DNA of 64,000 nucleotides from Acidianus manzaensis (GCF_002116695.1 NZ_CP020477.1:541001-605000); one strand, 5' to 3'; shown: positions 1 to 20,253, numbered from the stretch's first letter. Notes: generated by a model not told the origin, from the sequence alone. Made by a program: numbers and translations.

Positions 1-1
1 T

Positions 2-139
2 AAAATTATATCTGAATTAGTTTCAGATGTAAAGTCAGCATCTAGCGAAGAGTTCGATGAAAAAATAATGTTAAATACATTACTAGATCTTTTAAGGGAA
101 AAGCTACAGTTGGTAACTAACTCGTTATCTTCAATTTAA
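2..139 (+). CDS. 3' end of an unrecognised protein (5' truncated by window)
   Basis: An open frame enters from the left edge and stops at TAA 137-139, giving the last 45 residues of a protein. The tail is charged and helical (ending ...LREKLQLVTNSLSSI), with no cysteine or recognisable motif. Its codon use, rich in A/T third positions, matches the rest of the window, so I read it as a genuine C-terminus rather than chance. Function cannot be assigned from this fragment. Confidence 0.55.
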   Translation, partial: KIISELVSDVKSASSEEFDEKIMLNTLLDLLREKLQLVTNSLSSI

Positions 140-239
140 GTATTTTGTATATTTTTAATTGTTTACTATTAGATGTGATTATATAATTTTTATACTTGAA
201 TTTTGCGATTATAATAGTTTTATTTCATTGTGGATGTTA

Positions 240-380
240 TCGGAAATATCTCTCTTTAACATTAGTGGGGGTTGGGGGGCGGAAGTCTCCATACGTGAGG
301 TTGAGGATGGATAGTTTAGGGAGAGGAGGAGGTCAGTTAAAATTGGAAGCGTATCTGATCATATGCTGAGGAAAATGTGC
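240..380 (+). ncRNA. Candidate structured ncRNA, G-rich intergenic island
   Basis: The 140-511 gap has no convincing reading frame but holds a strikingly G-rich stretch (about 265-335) in a very A+T-rich genome, which in hyperthermophiles usually marks structured RNA. Possible stems are TCCAT/ATGGA around 287-313 and a 6-bp stem with CTGATC loop at about 349-366. The segment TTTAGG, 12 purine-rich bases, TCAGT (315-337) recurs with 11 bases between at 21707-21728. Strand is inferred from G-richness only; no C/D boxes with proper 12-nt spacing are present. Could also be a mobile-element relic. Confidence 0.3.
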
Positions 381-511
381 ACTTATTTTTGAGCTAGAAT
401 TTATGACGAATTAAACTTATTCGCTAATTTCTCATAAAACCTATCTATAAGGATCTATATTGAAATTAATAGTATGAAGAGCTTTTAATTATTTTTAATA
501 TTATGTTTCCT

Positions 512-943
<432 letters not shown>

Positions 944-960
944 GCCATTGGTGTATATAA

Positions 961-3727
<2,767 letters not shown>

Positions 3728-4177
3728 ATGTTACAAGTAGGGCAAGAAGCTCCAGATTTTGAAGCTGAGTCTAGCCAAGGTAAAATCAAACTTTCAGATT
3801 TTAAGGGAAAGAAATCAGTAATATTATATTTCTATCCGAAGGCTTTTACACCAGGATGTAGTAGAGAATTACAAAGATTTACAGAACTTTACGATGAATT
3901 CAAGGAGCATAATGTTGAAATTATTGGAGTTAGTGTAGATTCACTTTCATCAGTAAAGAAATTTTCAGAAAAATATAATGCCAAATTTCCTCTTATTTCA
4001 GATAAGGAAAAGAAAATAGTTACTGCATATGGAGTATTAAATGAGAAAGGTACAAGTGCTCAAAGGGTAACATTTATTATTGATGAAAATGGAAAAATAA
4101 TAAATATTTTAGACAAGCTTAAAAAAGCTGAAGAGCATGCAGATAGAGCATTAGAGGTTATAAAATCCAAAAAGTAA
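3728..4177 (+). CDS. bcp: Peroxiredoxin, Bcp/PrxQ type, 1-Cys form
   Basis: A 149-aa thiol peroxidase that detoxifies peroxides in the cytoplasm. The thioredoxin-fold signature FYPKAFTPGCSREL carries the peroxidatic Cys44. It is the only cysteine in the protein: the resolving Cys five residues later found in many PrxQ enzymes (TPGCxxExC) is replaced, so recycling must use an external thiol or partner. Multiple Bcp paralogues of both kinds are known in Sulfolobus. The start is leaderless with a T/A box about 26 bases upstream, shared with divergent ppcA. Confidence 0.93.
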   Translation: MLQVGQEAPDFEAESSQGKIKLSDFKGKKSVILYFYPKAFTPGCSRELQRFTELYDEFKEHNVEIIGVSVDSLSSVKKFSEKYNAKFPLISDKEKKIVTAYGVLNEKGTSAQRVTFIIDENGKIINILDKLKKAEEHADRALEVIKSKK

Positions 4178-4264
4178 GATATGTATTTTAATAAAACAAT
4201 TCTTCGTAAAGTCTATTAAATTATGATCATTAATAGAAGGTATAGCTATAATATTAGAAAGTAA

Positions 4265-5767
4265 TTAGTACAATACCTTGTCATATACTCTTTTCTTAAA
4301 GTTTTCTAGGGGATCATTTATTACATTAGGTATTTCATTAATTAAATCTGTAGGAACAATATGGTTACCATATTTTTGATAAGCTAATGATCCTGCTAGG
4401 CCATTTATAAATGCTCCTATACTTGCAGAATCTAATGGAGTTAATTTTTGAGCTAATAATGTAGCTATTATTCCTGTAAGTGTATCTCCAGTTCCGCCTA
4501 CTGTCATACCAGGATTTCCAGATTTATTTAATTTAAATTGAACGCCGTCGCTTATAATGTCAAAATATCCTTTAAGTAATACTACGCATTTAGCTTGCTT
4601 AGCCTTTTCTATAACTTGTTGTATTCTTTCTTTATTGTCAGTTTTTGGTTCTTCGTTAAAGAAAATCTTGAATTCTCCTGCATGAGGAGTTATAACTGCA
4701 TTAGGATATAACTCATAACCGCTTATAGACTTCAATGCGTCTGCATCAATAACACTAGGTTTATTAGTTTCTTTAAGATAGTTCACGATCAGTTTTGATG
4801 CTTCTTTAGTCTCTGGATTTAATCCCATACCAGGACCTATAACTACAGAATTTACTCTGTCAATCCAAGGCTTTAACTCTTCAAAATTGGCAGGATTTAT
4901 ATTATCACCAGAAAGTTTTATTGCAATAAGATCTGGTGAGTATGAAGCTATGGTAAAGGATGTTTTATCTGGAGAAGCTACATAAACTAAATCTGCTCCA
5001 GTTCTTAAAGCTGCTAATCCAGATAATGCTGGAGCGCCACTAAATGTATAGCTTCCACCTATTACTAGTACTCTTCCACCTGCTCCTTTTTTACTTTTCA
5101 TATCTCTTTTCTTTATATTCATTAGAACGTCTCCAGGTCCAACATAAATTTCTGCTTCTATTGGTATTCCAATTTTGTATACTTTTACATTATTAAATTT
5201 ACTTAGACCTTGTTTTAATTCATGAAAAGTGACTATTATGTCTGGGATAACATATTCTCCCGGCGCTTCACCAGTATCACTATCTATACCTGAAGGAACA
5301 TCAATAGATACCTTAAAACCTTTGCTCCTATTAAATACGTTAATTGCAGTTCTAAAGGGTTCTCTGGGCTTTCCTGAAAATCCCGTACCTAACATAGCAT
5401 CTATTAATATGTCGCATTCTAAAGGGCTTAATTCTTCAACATCCTTTATGGCCTTTAAATAAATAGTATAATCTAAGTTTTGTACAGCTAAAAGGTTACT
5501 TATTGCATCTTTATGCTTGTTTTCACCTAATAATAAGACGTTTACTTTAGCTCCTTCTGATGCTAGATGCCTTGCAGCTACTAAGCCATCGCCACCCTTA
5601 CCTCCATGTCCAGCAAATATGCACACTGTTTTATCTTTTATATCTTTTAATTCCTTTAAAATCTCATCTTTTACTGATCTTCCTGCATTTTCCATTAATA
5701 ATAATGTAGGTACTCCAAAAGCTTCTGAGTTTATTTCTAGAATTCTCATTCTTTTAGAAGTTATCAT
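4265..5767 (-). CDS. nnrDE: Bifunctional NAD(P)H-hydrate epimerase/dehydratase
   Basis: Repairs heat- or enzyme-damaged NAD(P)H: the N-terminal YjeF_N domain (about 1-210, FAGHGGKGGDGLVAARHL) epimerises R- to S-NAD(P)HX, and the C-terminal carbohydrate-kinase-like domain (about 220-495, GAGGRVLVIGG, GNPGMTVGGTGDTLTG) dehydrates S-NAD(P)HX using ADP or ATP. Length 500 aa is normal for the fused enzyme. A T/A box at about 5790-5797 lies some 26 bases before the ATG, implying a leaderless mRNA. A C/D guide RNA lies immediately upstream on the same strand. NAD kinase and NadA occur elsewhere in the window. Confidence 0.95.
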   Translation of the reverse strand: MITSKRMRILEINSEAFGVPTLLLMENAGRSVKDEILKELKDIKDKTVCIFAGHGGKGGDGLVAARHLASEGAKVNVLLLGENKHKDAISNLLAVQNLDYTIYLKAIKDVEELSPLECDILIDAMLGTGFSGKPREPFRTAINVFNRSKGFKVSIDVPSGIDSDTGEAPGEYVIPDIIVTFHELKQGLSKFNNVKVYKIGIPIEAEIYVGPGDVLMNIKKRDMKSKKGAGGRVLVIGGSYTFSGAPALSGLAALRTGADLVYVASPDKTSFTIASYSPDLIAIKLSGDNINPANFEELKPWIDRVNSVVIGPGMGLNPETKEASKLIVNYLKETNKPSVIDADALKSISGYELYPNAVITPHAGEFKIFFNEEPKTDNKERIQQVIEKAKQAKCVVLLKGYFDIISDGVQFKLNKSGNPGMTVGGTGDTLTGIIATLLAQKLTPLDSASIGAFINGLAGSLAYQKYGNHIVPTDLINEIPNVINDPLENFKKRVYDKVLY

Positions 5768-5798
5768 AAATAAATAAAATCCAAATTTCTAAATAAGG

Positions 5799-5855
5799 TT
5801 TTCAGATTCGGGTTACTTCTTCATAATTCCAGTATTGAAGTCAGTCATCATCATT
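5799..5855 (-). ncRNA. C/D box guide sRNA (2'-O-methylation)
   Basis: Read on the minus strand the element has all four boxes in order with archaeal spacing: box C ATGATGA (5845-5851), 12-nt guide (5833-5844), D' CTGG (5829-5832), 4-nt spacer, C' ATGAAGA (5818-5824), 12-nt guide (5806-5817), box D CTGA (5802-5805). Two guides of exactly 12 nt and a 4-nt D'-C' spacer are the hallmark of archaeal sRNAs bound by L7Ae, Nop5 and fibrillarin. D' deviates in its last base and C' in one base, as is common. Predicted targets are ATTCGGGTTACT (D) and TATTGAAGTCAG (D'), methylated at the fifth base, a G in both. The target molecules are not in the window. Confidence 0.75.
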
Positions 5856-5928
5856 TAAATATGAGTTTATCTTAATAATTAATGTTACTAATTTTTAGTT
5901 CTCTTTCTTAATATGAAATATTAGTACG

Positions 5929-5996
<68 letters not shown>

Positions 5997-5997
5997 C

Positions 5998-6711
<714 letters not shown>

Positions 6712-6786
6712 GCTATATTTAATTTTTTGTATTACCTATTTCAGCTTAGTATAGTTTTTATATTGTTGTCTCCTATTTTATTTTTA

Positions 6787-8265
6787 ATGATTATAGGTTA
6801 TGTTATTGGGGATGCTAGTCCTCAGCAAGCTACAATTTTAGCAGAAAAACCAATTAGGCTTGGATTATATACAATTATTGAATATGATGGTGAGAAAGTT
6901 CTAGGTATGATAACTGATGTCACTAGAGGAAGTCCAATGATTGATGGGAACACTATAGATATAAAGCTGATAGAACGACTAAATAAAATAGATTCTACAA
7001 TTCCTCACTATATTAAAGGCGTAGTGAAACTGCTTTATGATTTGAATACTGATTCTCAACCTGATTTACCACCTATTGCAGGTTCTCCAGTAAGACTGGC
7101 GGAAGAAGAGGAATTAAATAAAATTTTTTCTGAGGGTGACTTATCTTTGGGAAGACTAATAGGAGCTAATGTTCCAGTAAAAGTTAAAGTAAGTGCATTA
7201 TCAAGACATTTAGCAATACTTGCAGCTACTGGTAGTGGAAAATCTAATACTGTAGCTGTATTATCTCAAAGGATAGCTAACTTAAAGGGATCAGTACTTA
7301 TATTTGATTATCATGGAGAATACTCTAGGAGTGATTTAAATCCATTAAATGTTATAGAGCCACGATTAAATCCCCTATATTTAACAGCAAGGGAATTTGC
7401 AACTCTTCTAGAGATTAAGGGTAATGCCCCAATACAATATAGAATTCTAAGGAGAGCATTTGTACAGTATCAAAATGAGATTAAGAAAAAAATACAAGAT
7501 GGACAAATCGATTATGAAGAATTGAATGATAATTTTGTGTCAGATTTAGAAAGTATTATTGATAGCGAGCAAGAAAAAGGCAATAAGAAAGATTCCTTGG
7601 ATGAAGTAAAGAATAAGTTAGAAGAATTTGCAGATAAATATTCTGGGATAATTGATTTAACTTCTAAAGATATTATATCAAATTTAAAGACGCATAATGT
7701 AAATGTGGTAGATATTAGTCCATTAGACGAAGATACGATGGATGCTATCGTTTCTCATTATCTAAGAAGAATTTTAGATGCAAGAAAAGAATATAAGAGA
7801 AAAGGAAATGGATTAAAGTTTCCAGTGATTACAGTCATAGAGGAAGCTCATGTATTCTTATCTAAAACTGATGATACTTTAACAAAATTCTGGGCTTCTA
7901 GGATTGCAAGAGAAGGAAGAAAATTTGGTGTTGGTCTTATAATAGTAAGTCAAAGACCTAAGGGGCTTGATGAGAATATTCTAAGTCAAATGACTAATAA
8001 GATTATTTTAAGAATTGTTGAGCCTTCTGATAAAAAGTATGTTTTAGAAGCAAGCGATAATTTAAGCGAAGATTTAGTTAACCAGTTATCTTCCCTAGGG
8101 GTTGGTGAAGCATTAGTTATAGGTAACTTGGTTAAAATTCCTGCAGTATTAAAAATTGATAAATTTGCAGGATTATTAGGTGGTTCAGATCCAAATATGA
8201 TTGAAGAATGGGAAAAAGCTGACGAAGAGTATTCTATTAATAAAGGATTTGCAGATTTTGGGTGA
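6787..8265 (+). CDS. herA: DNA double-strand-break helicase HerA
   Basis: Hexameric bidirectional DNA translocase of the FtsK/HerA superfamily that works with NurA in end resection. N-terminal HAS barrel (about 1-120), Walker A AATGSGKS at 146-153, Walker B region VIEEAHVFL, and arginine-finger-region ASRIAREGRKFGVG followed by SQRP. A frame extension back to a TTG at 6727 would add a hydrophobic 20-residue leader, but the ATG at 6787 gives the known Sulfolobus N-terminus MIIGYVIGDA and lies 26 bases after a TTTTTATA box (6756-6763), so the leader is rejected. First gene of herA-mre11-rad50-nurA. Confidence 0.97.
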   Translation: MIIGYVIGDASPQQATILAEKPIRLGLYTIIEYDGEKVLGMITDVTRGSPMIDGNTIDIKLIERLNKIDSTIPHYIKGVVKLLYDLNTDSQPDLPPIAGSPVRLAEEEELNKIFSEGDLSLGRLIGANVPVKVKVSALSRHLAILAATGSGKSNTVAVLSQRIANLKGSVLIFDYHGEYSRSDLNPLNVIEPRLNPLYLTAREFATLLEIKGNAPIQYRILRRAFVQYQNEIKKKIQDGQIDYEELNDNFVSDLESIIDSEQEKGNKKDSLDEVKNKLEEFADKYSGIIDLTSKDIISNLKTHNVNVVDISPLDEDTMDAIVSHYLRRILDARKEYKRKGNGLKFPVITVIEEAHVFLSKTDDTLTKFWASRIAREGRKFGVGLIIVSQRPKGLDENILSQMTNKIILRIVEPSDKKYVLEASDNLSEDLVNQLSSLGVGEALVIGNLVKIPAVLKIDKFAGLLGGSDPNMIEEWEKADEEYSINKGFADFG

Positions 8266-8271
8266 GAATTG

Positions 8272-9406
<1,135 letters not shown>

Positions 9407-9417
<11 letters not shown>

Positions 9418-12043
9418 ACAGATTACTCTAAAAAATTTTTTAAGTCATGAATCATCACAAGTTAGTTTTAAAGGAAATATAAATGCAATAGTAGGAGTTA
9501 ATGGTGCTGGAAAAAGTTCTATAATTGACGGTATAGTATTTTCTCTATTTCGTGAACCATCTAGAGGAAATATGAATAACTTGATAAGAAAAGGTAAGAA
9601 AACATCAACGGTTGAAATAGTTCTATCTGACAATAGTAAAGGAAAAATATATACAATTAGGAGAAATATTCCAGCAAGTACTGAAGATTCAATTCTAGAA
9701 AACAGCAAGCCTTTAGCATATAGAAGTTCAGAAGTATCTCAAAAAGTTCAAGAAATTTTACACTTAGATAAAGACATATTATTATCTACAGTTATAGTAA
9801 GACAAGGAGACATAGAAAGTATATTCAAAGATCTTGCAGATGTAATGAAAAAAGTTATGAAATTAGAGAATTTAGAGAAGCTTACTGACAGTAATGGTCC
9901 TATTTTTTCAGTTAAGAAAGAATTAGAGATGAAATTAGAGAATTTGCAAAAAGATAAAGAAATGTATGAGTCTAAAATAGCTCAAAAGAAAGATCTTGAA
10001 AAAGAGATAGATAACCTAAATAACAATCTTAAAAGTTTAGAAGCTCAAAAGGAGGAAAAAACATTACAACTAAATCAATTACAAAAAAATAAGGAAGAAG
10101 AAGATAAAAAAAGAGAAAGATATATTGAGCTAAAAGCTAAATTAGAAAATGCAAATACTCAATTAAATAAAATAAAGGAAGATGTAAAGGATCTAGAAGA
10201 AAAAATGAAAATTGAACAAGAGCTTGATACGGAATTAAAGCAATTACAAGAAGAGAAGGAAAACTTACAGAGACTTAATGATATTATAAATCAATTAAAA
10301 TTAATTAGCCAGAGTATTAAGGATAATAATAATCAGTTACAAAAATTATCTAGGGAAATTGATGAATATAAAGAAAATCTTCATACTAAAAAAGAGTTAG
10401 AAGATAAGGCTAAAAAATACGAAGAAAATAAACAGATCTTAGAGCAATTAAAAAGAAAGTATTTAGAATATAATAAAATTAAAAGTGTGTATGACTCTGA
10501 TAGGGAAAAAGAAAATAATTTAGAAAATGAATTACAAAGATTTTTAATATTTATTGATATAAATAAGTTGCAAAATGATCTAGATAAAATATCAGAAAGA
10601 ATACAAAATCTGAATACTGAAAAAGGTCAGAAAGAAGAAAGCGTAAATCAATTATTAAAAATTATTAAAAATCTTAATGATGTCCATGGTAATATATGTC
10701 CAGTCTGCGGACGAGAATTAGATGAGGAACACAAGAAAAAGATAAGGGAAGAAAGTGAAACTAAAATTAAAGACATTAAAATAGAAATTCAAAAAATTGA
10801 AAAAGAATTAAGAGATCTTAATGAAGAGAAGCGTAATATTGAAACTAAAATAAAGAAAGCATTAGAGTTAAAAGCAAAAAAAGAGAGTAAAGAGAAAGAA
10901 TTAAATGATCTTAAAGAAAAAATCATAGAAGAAGAAAAAACATTAAATCAACTAAAAGATAGTCATGATAAATATGAAAGTATAGAGAAGGAACTTGAGG
11001 AATTAGAGCAATATTATAAAAAATATCTTCAATTACAAAGATATACTCAGAACGAATTAGAGGAGAAAGAAAAAAATAAGCAGGAAATATTACAACGTTT
11101 GGATGAGCTAAACTCTAAATACTCCCAGTTGAGATCTCAATTAACAATACCAGATGAAGAGATCTCAAGAATATCTTTTAAAATATCTCAAATAGAAAAG
11201 GAATACAACAATAAACAAGGGATTTTGATAAGAATAAAAGCAGAAATAGAAAGAAAGAAAAAGGAACTTGATGATATTAAAGAGATAGATAATGAAATTC
11301 AAACTATTAATGCCGAGATTTTAAGGCTTGATTTTGATGAAGCAAAATATAATGAGCTTATCAATTCCATTAATACTCTAAATCAAGAAGTAAATTCTAT
11401 GAGTCAAGAGATATCGAGAATTTTGGGCAAGCTTGAAGCTGACAAAAAGTCTTTAGAACAGATCAATTCTGAATTAGAGAAATTAAAGACCAGTATAGAT
11501 AAAATACCACAGATAGAAAAAGGATTATCAAAATTAGAAAAATTAAGAAATGATTTGAGTGGTAGTGGATTACAAAATTTTATAATTTCTAATGTAAAAC
11601 CAAAAATAGAGAATAACCTTAATGATATACTAAGTATGTTCAATTTATCATTTTCTAGAGTTTCTGTAGATTTTGAAATTGGAGGAAAGAGTAAGAAAGG
11701 GAAAACAAAAATAACAGCTTTCAATACAGCCGGATATGATTTAGATATTGAAATGCTAAGTGGAGGAGAAAGAATTTCTATAGCTTTAGCCTTAAGATTA
11801 GCTATAGCTAGAGCGTTATTAGACGAGATAGGATTTATGATATTGGATGAGCCAACTATTCATTTAGACGAAGAAAGAAGAAGAGAATTGCTTAATATAA
11901 TAAGAAGTGCTATGAGTATAGTTCCTCAGATCATTATAGTTACTCATGATGACGAAGTTAAGGAGATATCAGATTATATTATTAATGTATATAAAAAGGG
12001 AGATTCTAGTGCTGTAAAAGAAGGTGTTTCTGATGATCAATAA
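9407..12043 (+). CDS. rad50: DNA double-strand-break repair ATPase Rad50
   Basis: SMC-like ATPase partner of Mre11, 878 aa. Walker A GVNGAGKS at 30-37, Q-loop region around [10 protein letters not shown], two long coiled-coil arms rich in K/E/N/L, zinc hook CPVC at 431-434 in the middle, ABC signature LSGGE at 784-788, and Walker [14 protein letters not shown]. All conserved elements are present and the hook is central, as expected. It overlaps mre11 by 11 bp and nurA by 11 bp, so the whole set is one operon. The coiled-coil DNA is very A-rich, a compositional effect of Lys/Glu/Asn codons rather than a sign of transfer. Confidence 0.97.
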
Positions 12044-13022
12044 AGTGTATGAGGAAATTGCTAAAAATCATGATAAAATACAAGATAAAATGCAATTTTT
12101 TAAGGATACATTTAAAGATAAAATTAAAGATAAGATAGAAGAAGTTTGGATAAATTATGAACCTTCCCCAATCCAGAAGTCGTTTATTGCTATAGATGGT
12201 GGAGAATTTGTTAAAGAAACAAGATTTAGCACTATTTATGTTTCTAATGCAGAGGCAATTTTAGCAAAAGGAATAGAAGAATATTCTTCGATAGATAGTG
12301 AAGTAAAAGTTGGAGTTTTTAGCCCAGGTAATTTAGGTAAAGAAAGGGTTTCAGAGTTAATGAACATTCTGGAATTAAGTCTAGCATTAAGAAATGGATG
12401 TAAGTCGGATATAATATTAATGGATGGTAGTATTATCAAAAAGTTAGGTAAAGGAAATGGCATTTCAGGAAATGAAATACAAAATATAGATGATATTTTG
12501 AATTCTGATGATGAAGAAGAATCTTATAAAAATTTAGTCTTAAATAAGCAGATAATATTGAGCAAATTAGTTCAAAAATATGGAGATAAGACATTATGGA
12601 TATCAAAAAACAGTAGGGGCAAAGACATTTTTATGCAACAAGTTTCAGATATAGCTATTTTAGAATCTTTAACAGAAAATCCTGGATACACTAAACCAAG
12701 AATACATCAAATAAAATCTGATACTCTAGCTGAGAATAATGAAATAGAAGTTCTAAAAGGGCTAGAAATTTCCTCATTTTTGATGAGATTAGAGAAAGGT
12801 CAAAAAGTTCTGAAAGTTGATATAGTTGGCAGAATAGATGAGTCATTTATAAAAAATATAATGGACTATCTATTTGCAGTTTCTGTTAATGGATATCCAT
12901 ACCCCTTACTAAAGGTTCATTTTGAAGTAAAGGCCAATAGAGAAGATAGACTTAGGATTTTGGCGCTATTTAATTTAATTAGAAGACAAGGGAATACTTG
13001 GATTCCTAATCAGTTTTTTTAG
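12033..13022 (+). CDS. nurA: 5'-3' nuclease NurA
   Basis: Mn-dependent nuclease that pairs with HerA to resect DNA ends. The catalytic region starts with FIAIDGGEF, whose Asp coordinates metal, and continues with [13 protein letters not shown] at 12024 is in frame, but the ATG at 12033 gives [15 protein letters not shown], closer to known NurA N-termini; both overlap the rad50 end, so translation is coupled. 329 aa is normal. The 3' end overlaps the convergent cation transporter gene by 17 bp. Confidence 0.94.
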   Translation: MINKVYEEIAKNHDKIQDKMQFFKDTFKDKIKDKIEEVWINYEPSPIQKSFIAIDGGEFVKETRFSTIYVSNAEAILAKGIEEYSSIDSEVKVGVFSPGNLGKERVSELMNILELSLALRNGCKSDIILMDGSIIKKLGKGNGISGNEIQNIDDILNSDDEEESYKNLVLNKQIILSKLVQKYGDKTLWISKNSRGKDIFMQQVSDIAILESLTENPGYTKPRIHQIKSDTLAENNEIEVLKGLEISSFLMRLEKGQKVLKVDIVGRIDESFIKNIMDYLFAVSVNGYPYPLLKVHFEVKANREDRLRILALFNLIRRQGNTWIPNQFF

Positions 13023-13809
13023 TCTCAAACTGAACTGTGACGTGATTTATATTAAAATTTTCAGAAAGTAGTTTTTCAATATATTTTCTTTTTTTATCCA
13101 TTTCAAGAAGTGTAGTATTAGGATCTTCAGTTATATGGAGAGTTGCTACTTTAATATGTGGACATATGCTCCATACATGAATATGATGTACAGTCGGGAA
13201 AATTGGTGTTAAAAGTTTTTCTATATTATACGTATCTATAGGAGATTTTTCCATTAGTACATCAATATATGATTTAATCTGTGAAGAATTTTTTAGCACT
13301 ATAATACCTAAGATTCCTAATGACGAAATAGGATCTAAAATATAATACTTTGTAAAAAATATTGCTAAACCTGCTATTATTCCCAGAATGTAAGATAACG
13401 TATCAAGTATTGCATGAAGTTTAACACTTTTTTTAATTTCATCTTTTTCTTCTTCAGAAGAAGCTATAAGTCCAAAAATGGTAGCTATTGATGATGCGAT
13501 TATAACTATAAATGGATTATCTTCTATTCTGAGAATGATAAAGAGAATTGAAATAATTATACCTATTATTGCACCTATAATTACTATTAGAATGTTTAAT
13601 AAAGAGAATAATATTTCCATTCTATGCATACCATATGTGTAAACTGAGTTAATATTATCTAATTTTTTTATTGCATAGATTGAAATTGTGACTACTAGTG
13701 CATCAAAAAATGCATGAAACGCTTCTGAGGCTAATAACGCGCTTTTTCCATAAATGCTAAATATTGTGAGAATAATAAATATTAACCAGAAGCTAATTAC
13801 ACTTCTCAT
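13006..13809 (-). CDS. Cation diffusion facilitator (CDF) family transporter
   Basis: Integral membrane metal/proton antiporter, probably exporting Zn, Mn or Fe. About six hydrophobic segments fill residues 1-190. The two HxxxD metal-site motifs of CDF proteins are visible: HAFFD in helix 2 and HAILD in helix 5. The C-terminal cytoplasmic domain (about 200-267) has the ferredoxin-like pattern [20 protein letters not shown]. Length 267 aa is slightly short. It is distinct from the second CDF gene at 27155-28135, which has longer termini. Metal specificity cannot be read from sequence. Confidence 0.88.
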   Translation of the reverse strand: MRSVISFWLIFIILTIFSIYGKSALLASEAFHAFFDALVVTISIYAIKKLDNINSVYTYGMHRMEILFSLLNILIVIIGAIIGIIISILFIILRIEDNPFIVIIASSIATIFGLIASSEEEKDEIKKSVKLHAILDTLSYILGIIAGLAIFFTKYYILDPISSLGILGIIVLKNSSQIKSYIDVLMEKSPIDTYNIEKLLTPIFPTVHHIHVWSICPHIKVATLHITEDPNTTLLEMDKKRKYIEKLLSENFNINHVTVQFETKKTD

Positions 13810-13872
13810 TAATCTAATTTTTTATTTTGGTTTTTTATATATTTCTAAGGTTATCCCTAAAAATATGATTGC

Positions 13873-14481
13873 TTAATCTAAAGGTATTGTTTTTATACAT
13901 ATATATGAACCTTCTAAATTTTTACTTGGATCTTCAATTTTTTCTTCTTCATTTGGGGAATATGTTAATGTGGAGATTTCATCTATCACTTTAAAGTATT
14001 TTTGTAATACATTTAGTAATTCATTTTTAGAGATGAAATGTGCTTGTGAATAATATTTATGGCCTTTCTTGCCTAGATTTTCATAATATATTCCCCAAGG
14101 TGATTCTTTAGGGATGAAGCAAACTGAGAAAACTGATTTAGTAATCCTTTTTATTTCTTTTATTAGACTTTCGATATCATTGATAAAGCATATAGTAACT
14201 GAAATAAAAGTACAAGGAATAGATTTATCCCTAAAAGGTAAATATAACGCATGAGCTTGTACTTTATCTTCAGAATTTTCTACGTTTTTTAACATAAATT
14301 CTGAGATATCTAATGATATTTTTCTTCCATCTATAACTTCATGAAATATTGAAGGACCAGCTCCTATATCTAAACAGTTACGTAGATTTAATGCTTTAAC
14401 AGCTTTAGCTTCGCTTTGGTAAATTTTCCAGTTCTTTTTATACCATGCTGAGTATCCTTCTGGATCATTAAATATTTCCAT
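13873..14481 (-). CDS. Class I SAM-dependent methyltransferase
   Basis: A 202-aa Rossmann-fold methyltransferase. The SAM-binding motif I is [13 protein letters not shown], followed by motif II with an acidic end (ISLDIS) and the LPFRDKS motif common in UbiE-like small-molecule methyltransferases. Substrate is not predictable. It starts 4 bp after the stop of the upstream Cys-containing protein (14486-14944), so the two form an operon and may act together. Confidence 0.82.
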   Translation of the reverse strand: MEIFNDPEGYSAWYKKNWKIYQSEAKAVKALNLRNCLDIGAGPSIFHEVIDGRKISLDISEFMLKNVENSEDKVQAHALYLPFRDKSIPCTFISVTICFINDIESLIKEIKRITKSVFSVCFIPKESPWGIYYENLGKKGHKYYSQAHFISKNELLNVLQKYFKVIDEISTLTYSPNEEEKIEDPSKNLEGSYICIKTIPLD

Positions 14482-14485
14482 GTTA

Positions 14486-14962
<477 letters not shown>

Positions 14963-15014
14963 GTCATTTATTAACTTCAATAGACTTTTTAAGGTTGTAC
15001 TAATATTTCAAATT

Positions 15015-15813
15015 ATGGGAATTATTAGGAGTTCTATCCTTCTTAGGCCATACGATACATTGCTATATATTATCAAAATCATGACTATGGAATACATACC
15101 TAAAGCTATCGTAACAGATGAAAAAGGTTATCCTTTAGGAATTATTACTCAAAAAGATATAGTTAAATTTGTTTATTCTGCAGGAGAAGATATAGATTTC
15201 AACAATGTATATATATCAGAAGTTATGAGGAAGGATTTCTTATGTGTTAATGAGAATATTGATCCATTAGAAGCTGCACAAATAATGATAGATAAAAAGC
15301 AGCCGTTATTAATAGCTTGTTCTGAAGAAGGTAAAGCATTAGGTATGATTATAAAAAGTGATTTGACACAATATTATGCTTCTCAAATTAGGAGTCTTCA
15401 AAAAGTAGGAGAATTTATTACTAGTCCAGCTGTTACATGTAATAAAAATGATAACTTGGCAGAATCTATAAAAATATTACTAGATAGAGACTTAAGTAGG
15501 CTAATTGTTATGGACCAAGGGAAAATAGCAGGGATATTAACTACTACTGATCTTTTATATATAGCTCCAGTTCTAAAATACAAATCTTGTAATATAAAAA
15601 TTGGTGACGTTATGAGTCCTAACATTATAGTAATTTCTTCTAATGAAGATTTAGCTAATGCGGCAAAGTTGATGGCAAATAGGAAAATTAAAGGTATACC
15701 GGTAGTAAAAGAATCTGGAGACTTAGTTGGTGTAATTACTACGACAGATGTTACAAGAGCGTTGCTTGATGATAGAGTAAGAAAATACTTATACGAATTA
15801 AAAATGTATACTT

Positions 15814-15824
<11 letters not shown>
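15015..15824 (+). CDS. Protein with four CBS domains
   Basis: 269 aa composed only of two CBS pairs (about 1-57, 62-125, 129-190, 194-255), each ending in GIIT-type motifs such as [34 protein letters not shown] and [15 protein letters not shown] pairs (Bateman modules) bind adenosine nucleotides or SAM and act as energy sensors. There is no fused enzyme, so the partner is unknown. A T/A box at 14983-14991 predicts a leaderless start. The 3' end overlaps the convergent thiamine-binding-like gene by 11 bp. The first CBS lacks its N-terminal strand. Confidence 0.88.
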
Positions 15825-16110
<286 letters not shown>

Positions 16111-16190
16111 AATTAATCACATTACAGATGTTATATTTAAGCATGATTGGGATAAAGTTTTAATTACTTTAAAATAATAGTAGTTTTACT

Positions 16191-17485
<1,295 letters not shown>

Positions 17486-17615
17486 ATAAACACTAAAGTT
17501 AACTCACTATAAAATCTGTAACATTATAACTGATTTTTTTATCTATATTTTAGATTAGAAGTCTAAAAATTTAATATATTTTTATAATTATTTAATGGAA
17601 ATTACCTTTTATACG

Positions 17616-17640
17616 AAGTAATGGTATACTTATATTACTT
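17616..17640. promoter_or_regulatory. Inverted repeat upstream of SMC-related gene
   Basis: A perfect 7-bp inverted repeat AAGTAAT (17616-17622) / ATTACTT (17634-17640), with an 11-bp centre containing GTATAC. It lies just upstream of the T/A box (17655-17664) that precedes the leaderless ATG at 17686, a common position for archaeal activator or repressor sites. No protein can be assigned. Confidence 0.4.
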
Positions 17641-17679
17641 GAGCTATGAAAAGATTTTTTAATAATAATATAATATTAC

Positions 17680-19741
<2,062 letters not shown>

Positions 19742-19758
19742 TTAACCTACTAAAAAAA

Positions 19759-20253
<495 letters not shown>

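Noticed and set aside
260..300. Partial resemblance of TTAGTGGGG and ATACGTGAGG to segments of Sulfolobus 5S rRNA
   Set aside because: Order agrees, but spacing is wrong, the rest of the 120-nt molecule is absent, and my memory of the 5S sequence is approximate; treated as a generic structured island.
6727..6786. Hydrophobic N-terminal leader on HerA from a TTG start
   Set aside because: Promoter spacing and the family N-terminus place the start at 6787; the leader would make a cytoplasmic helicase membrane-bound.
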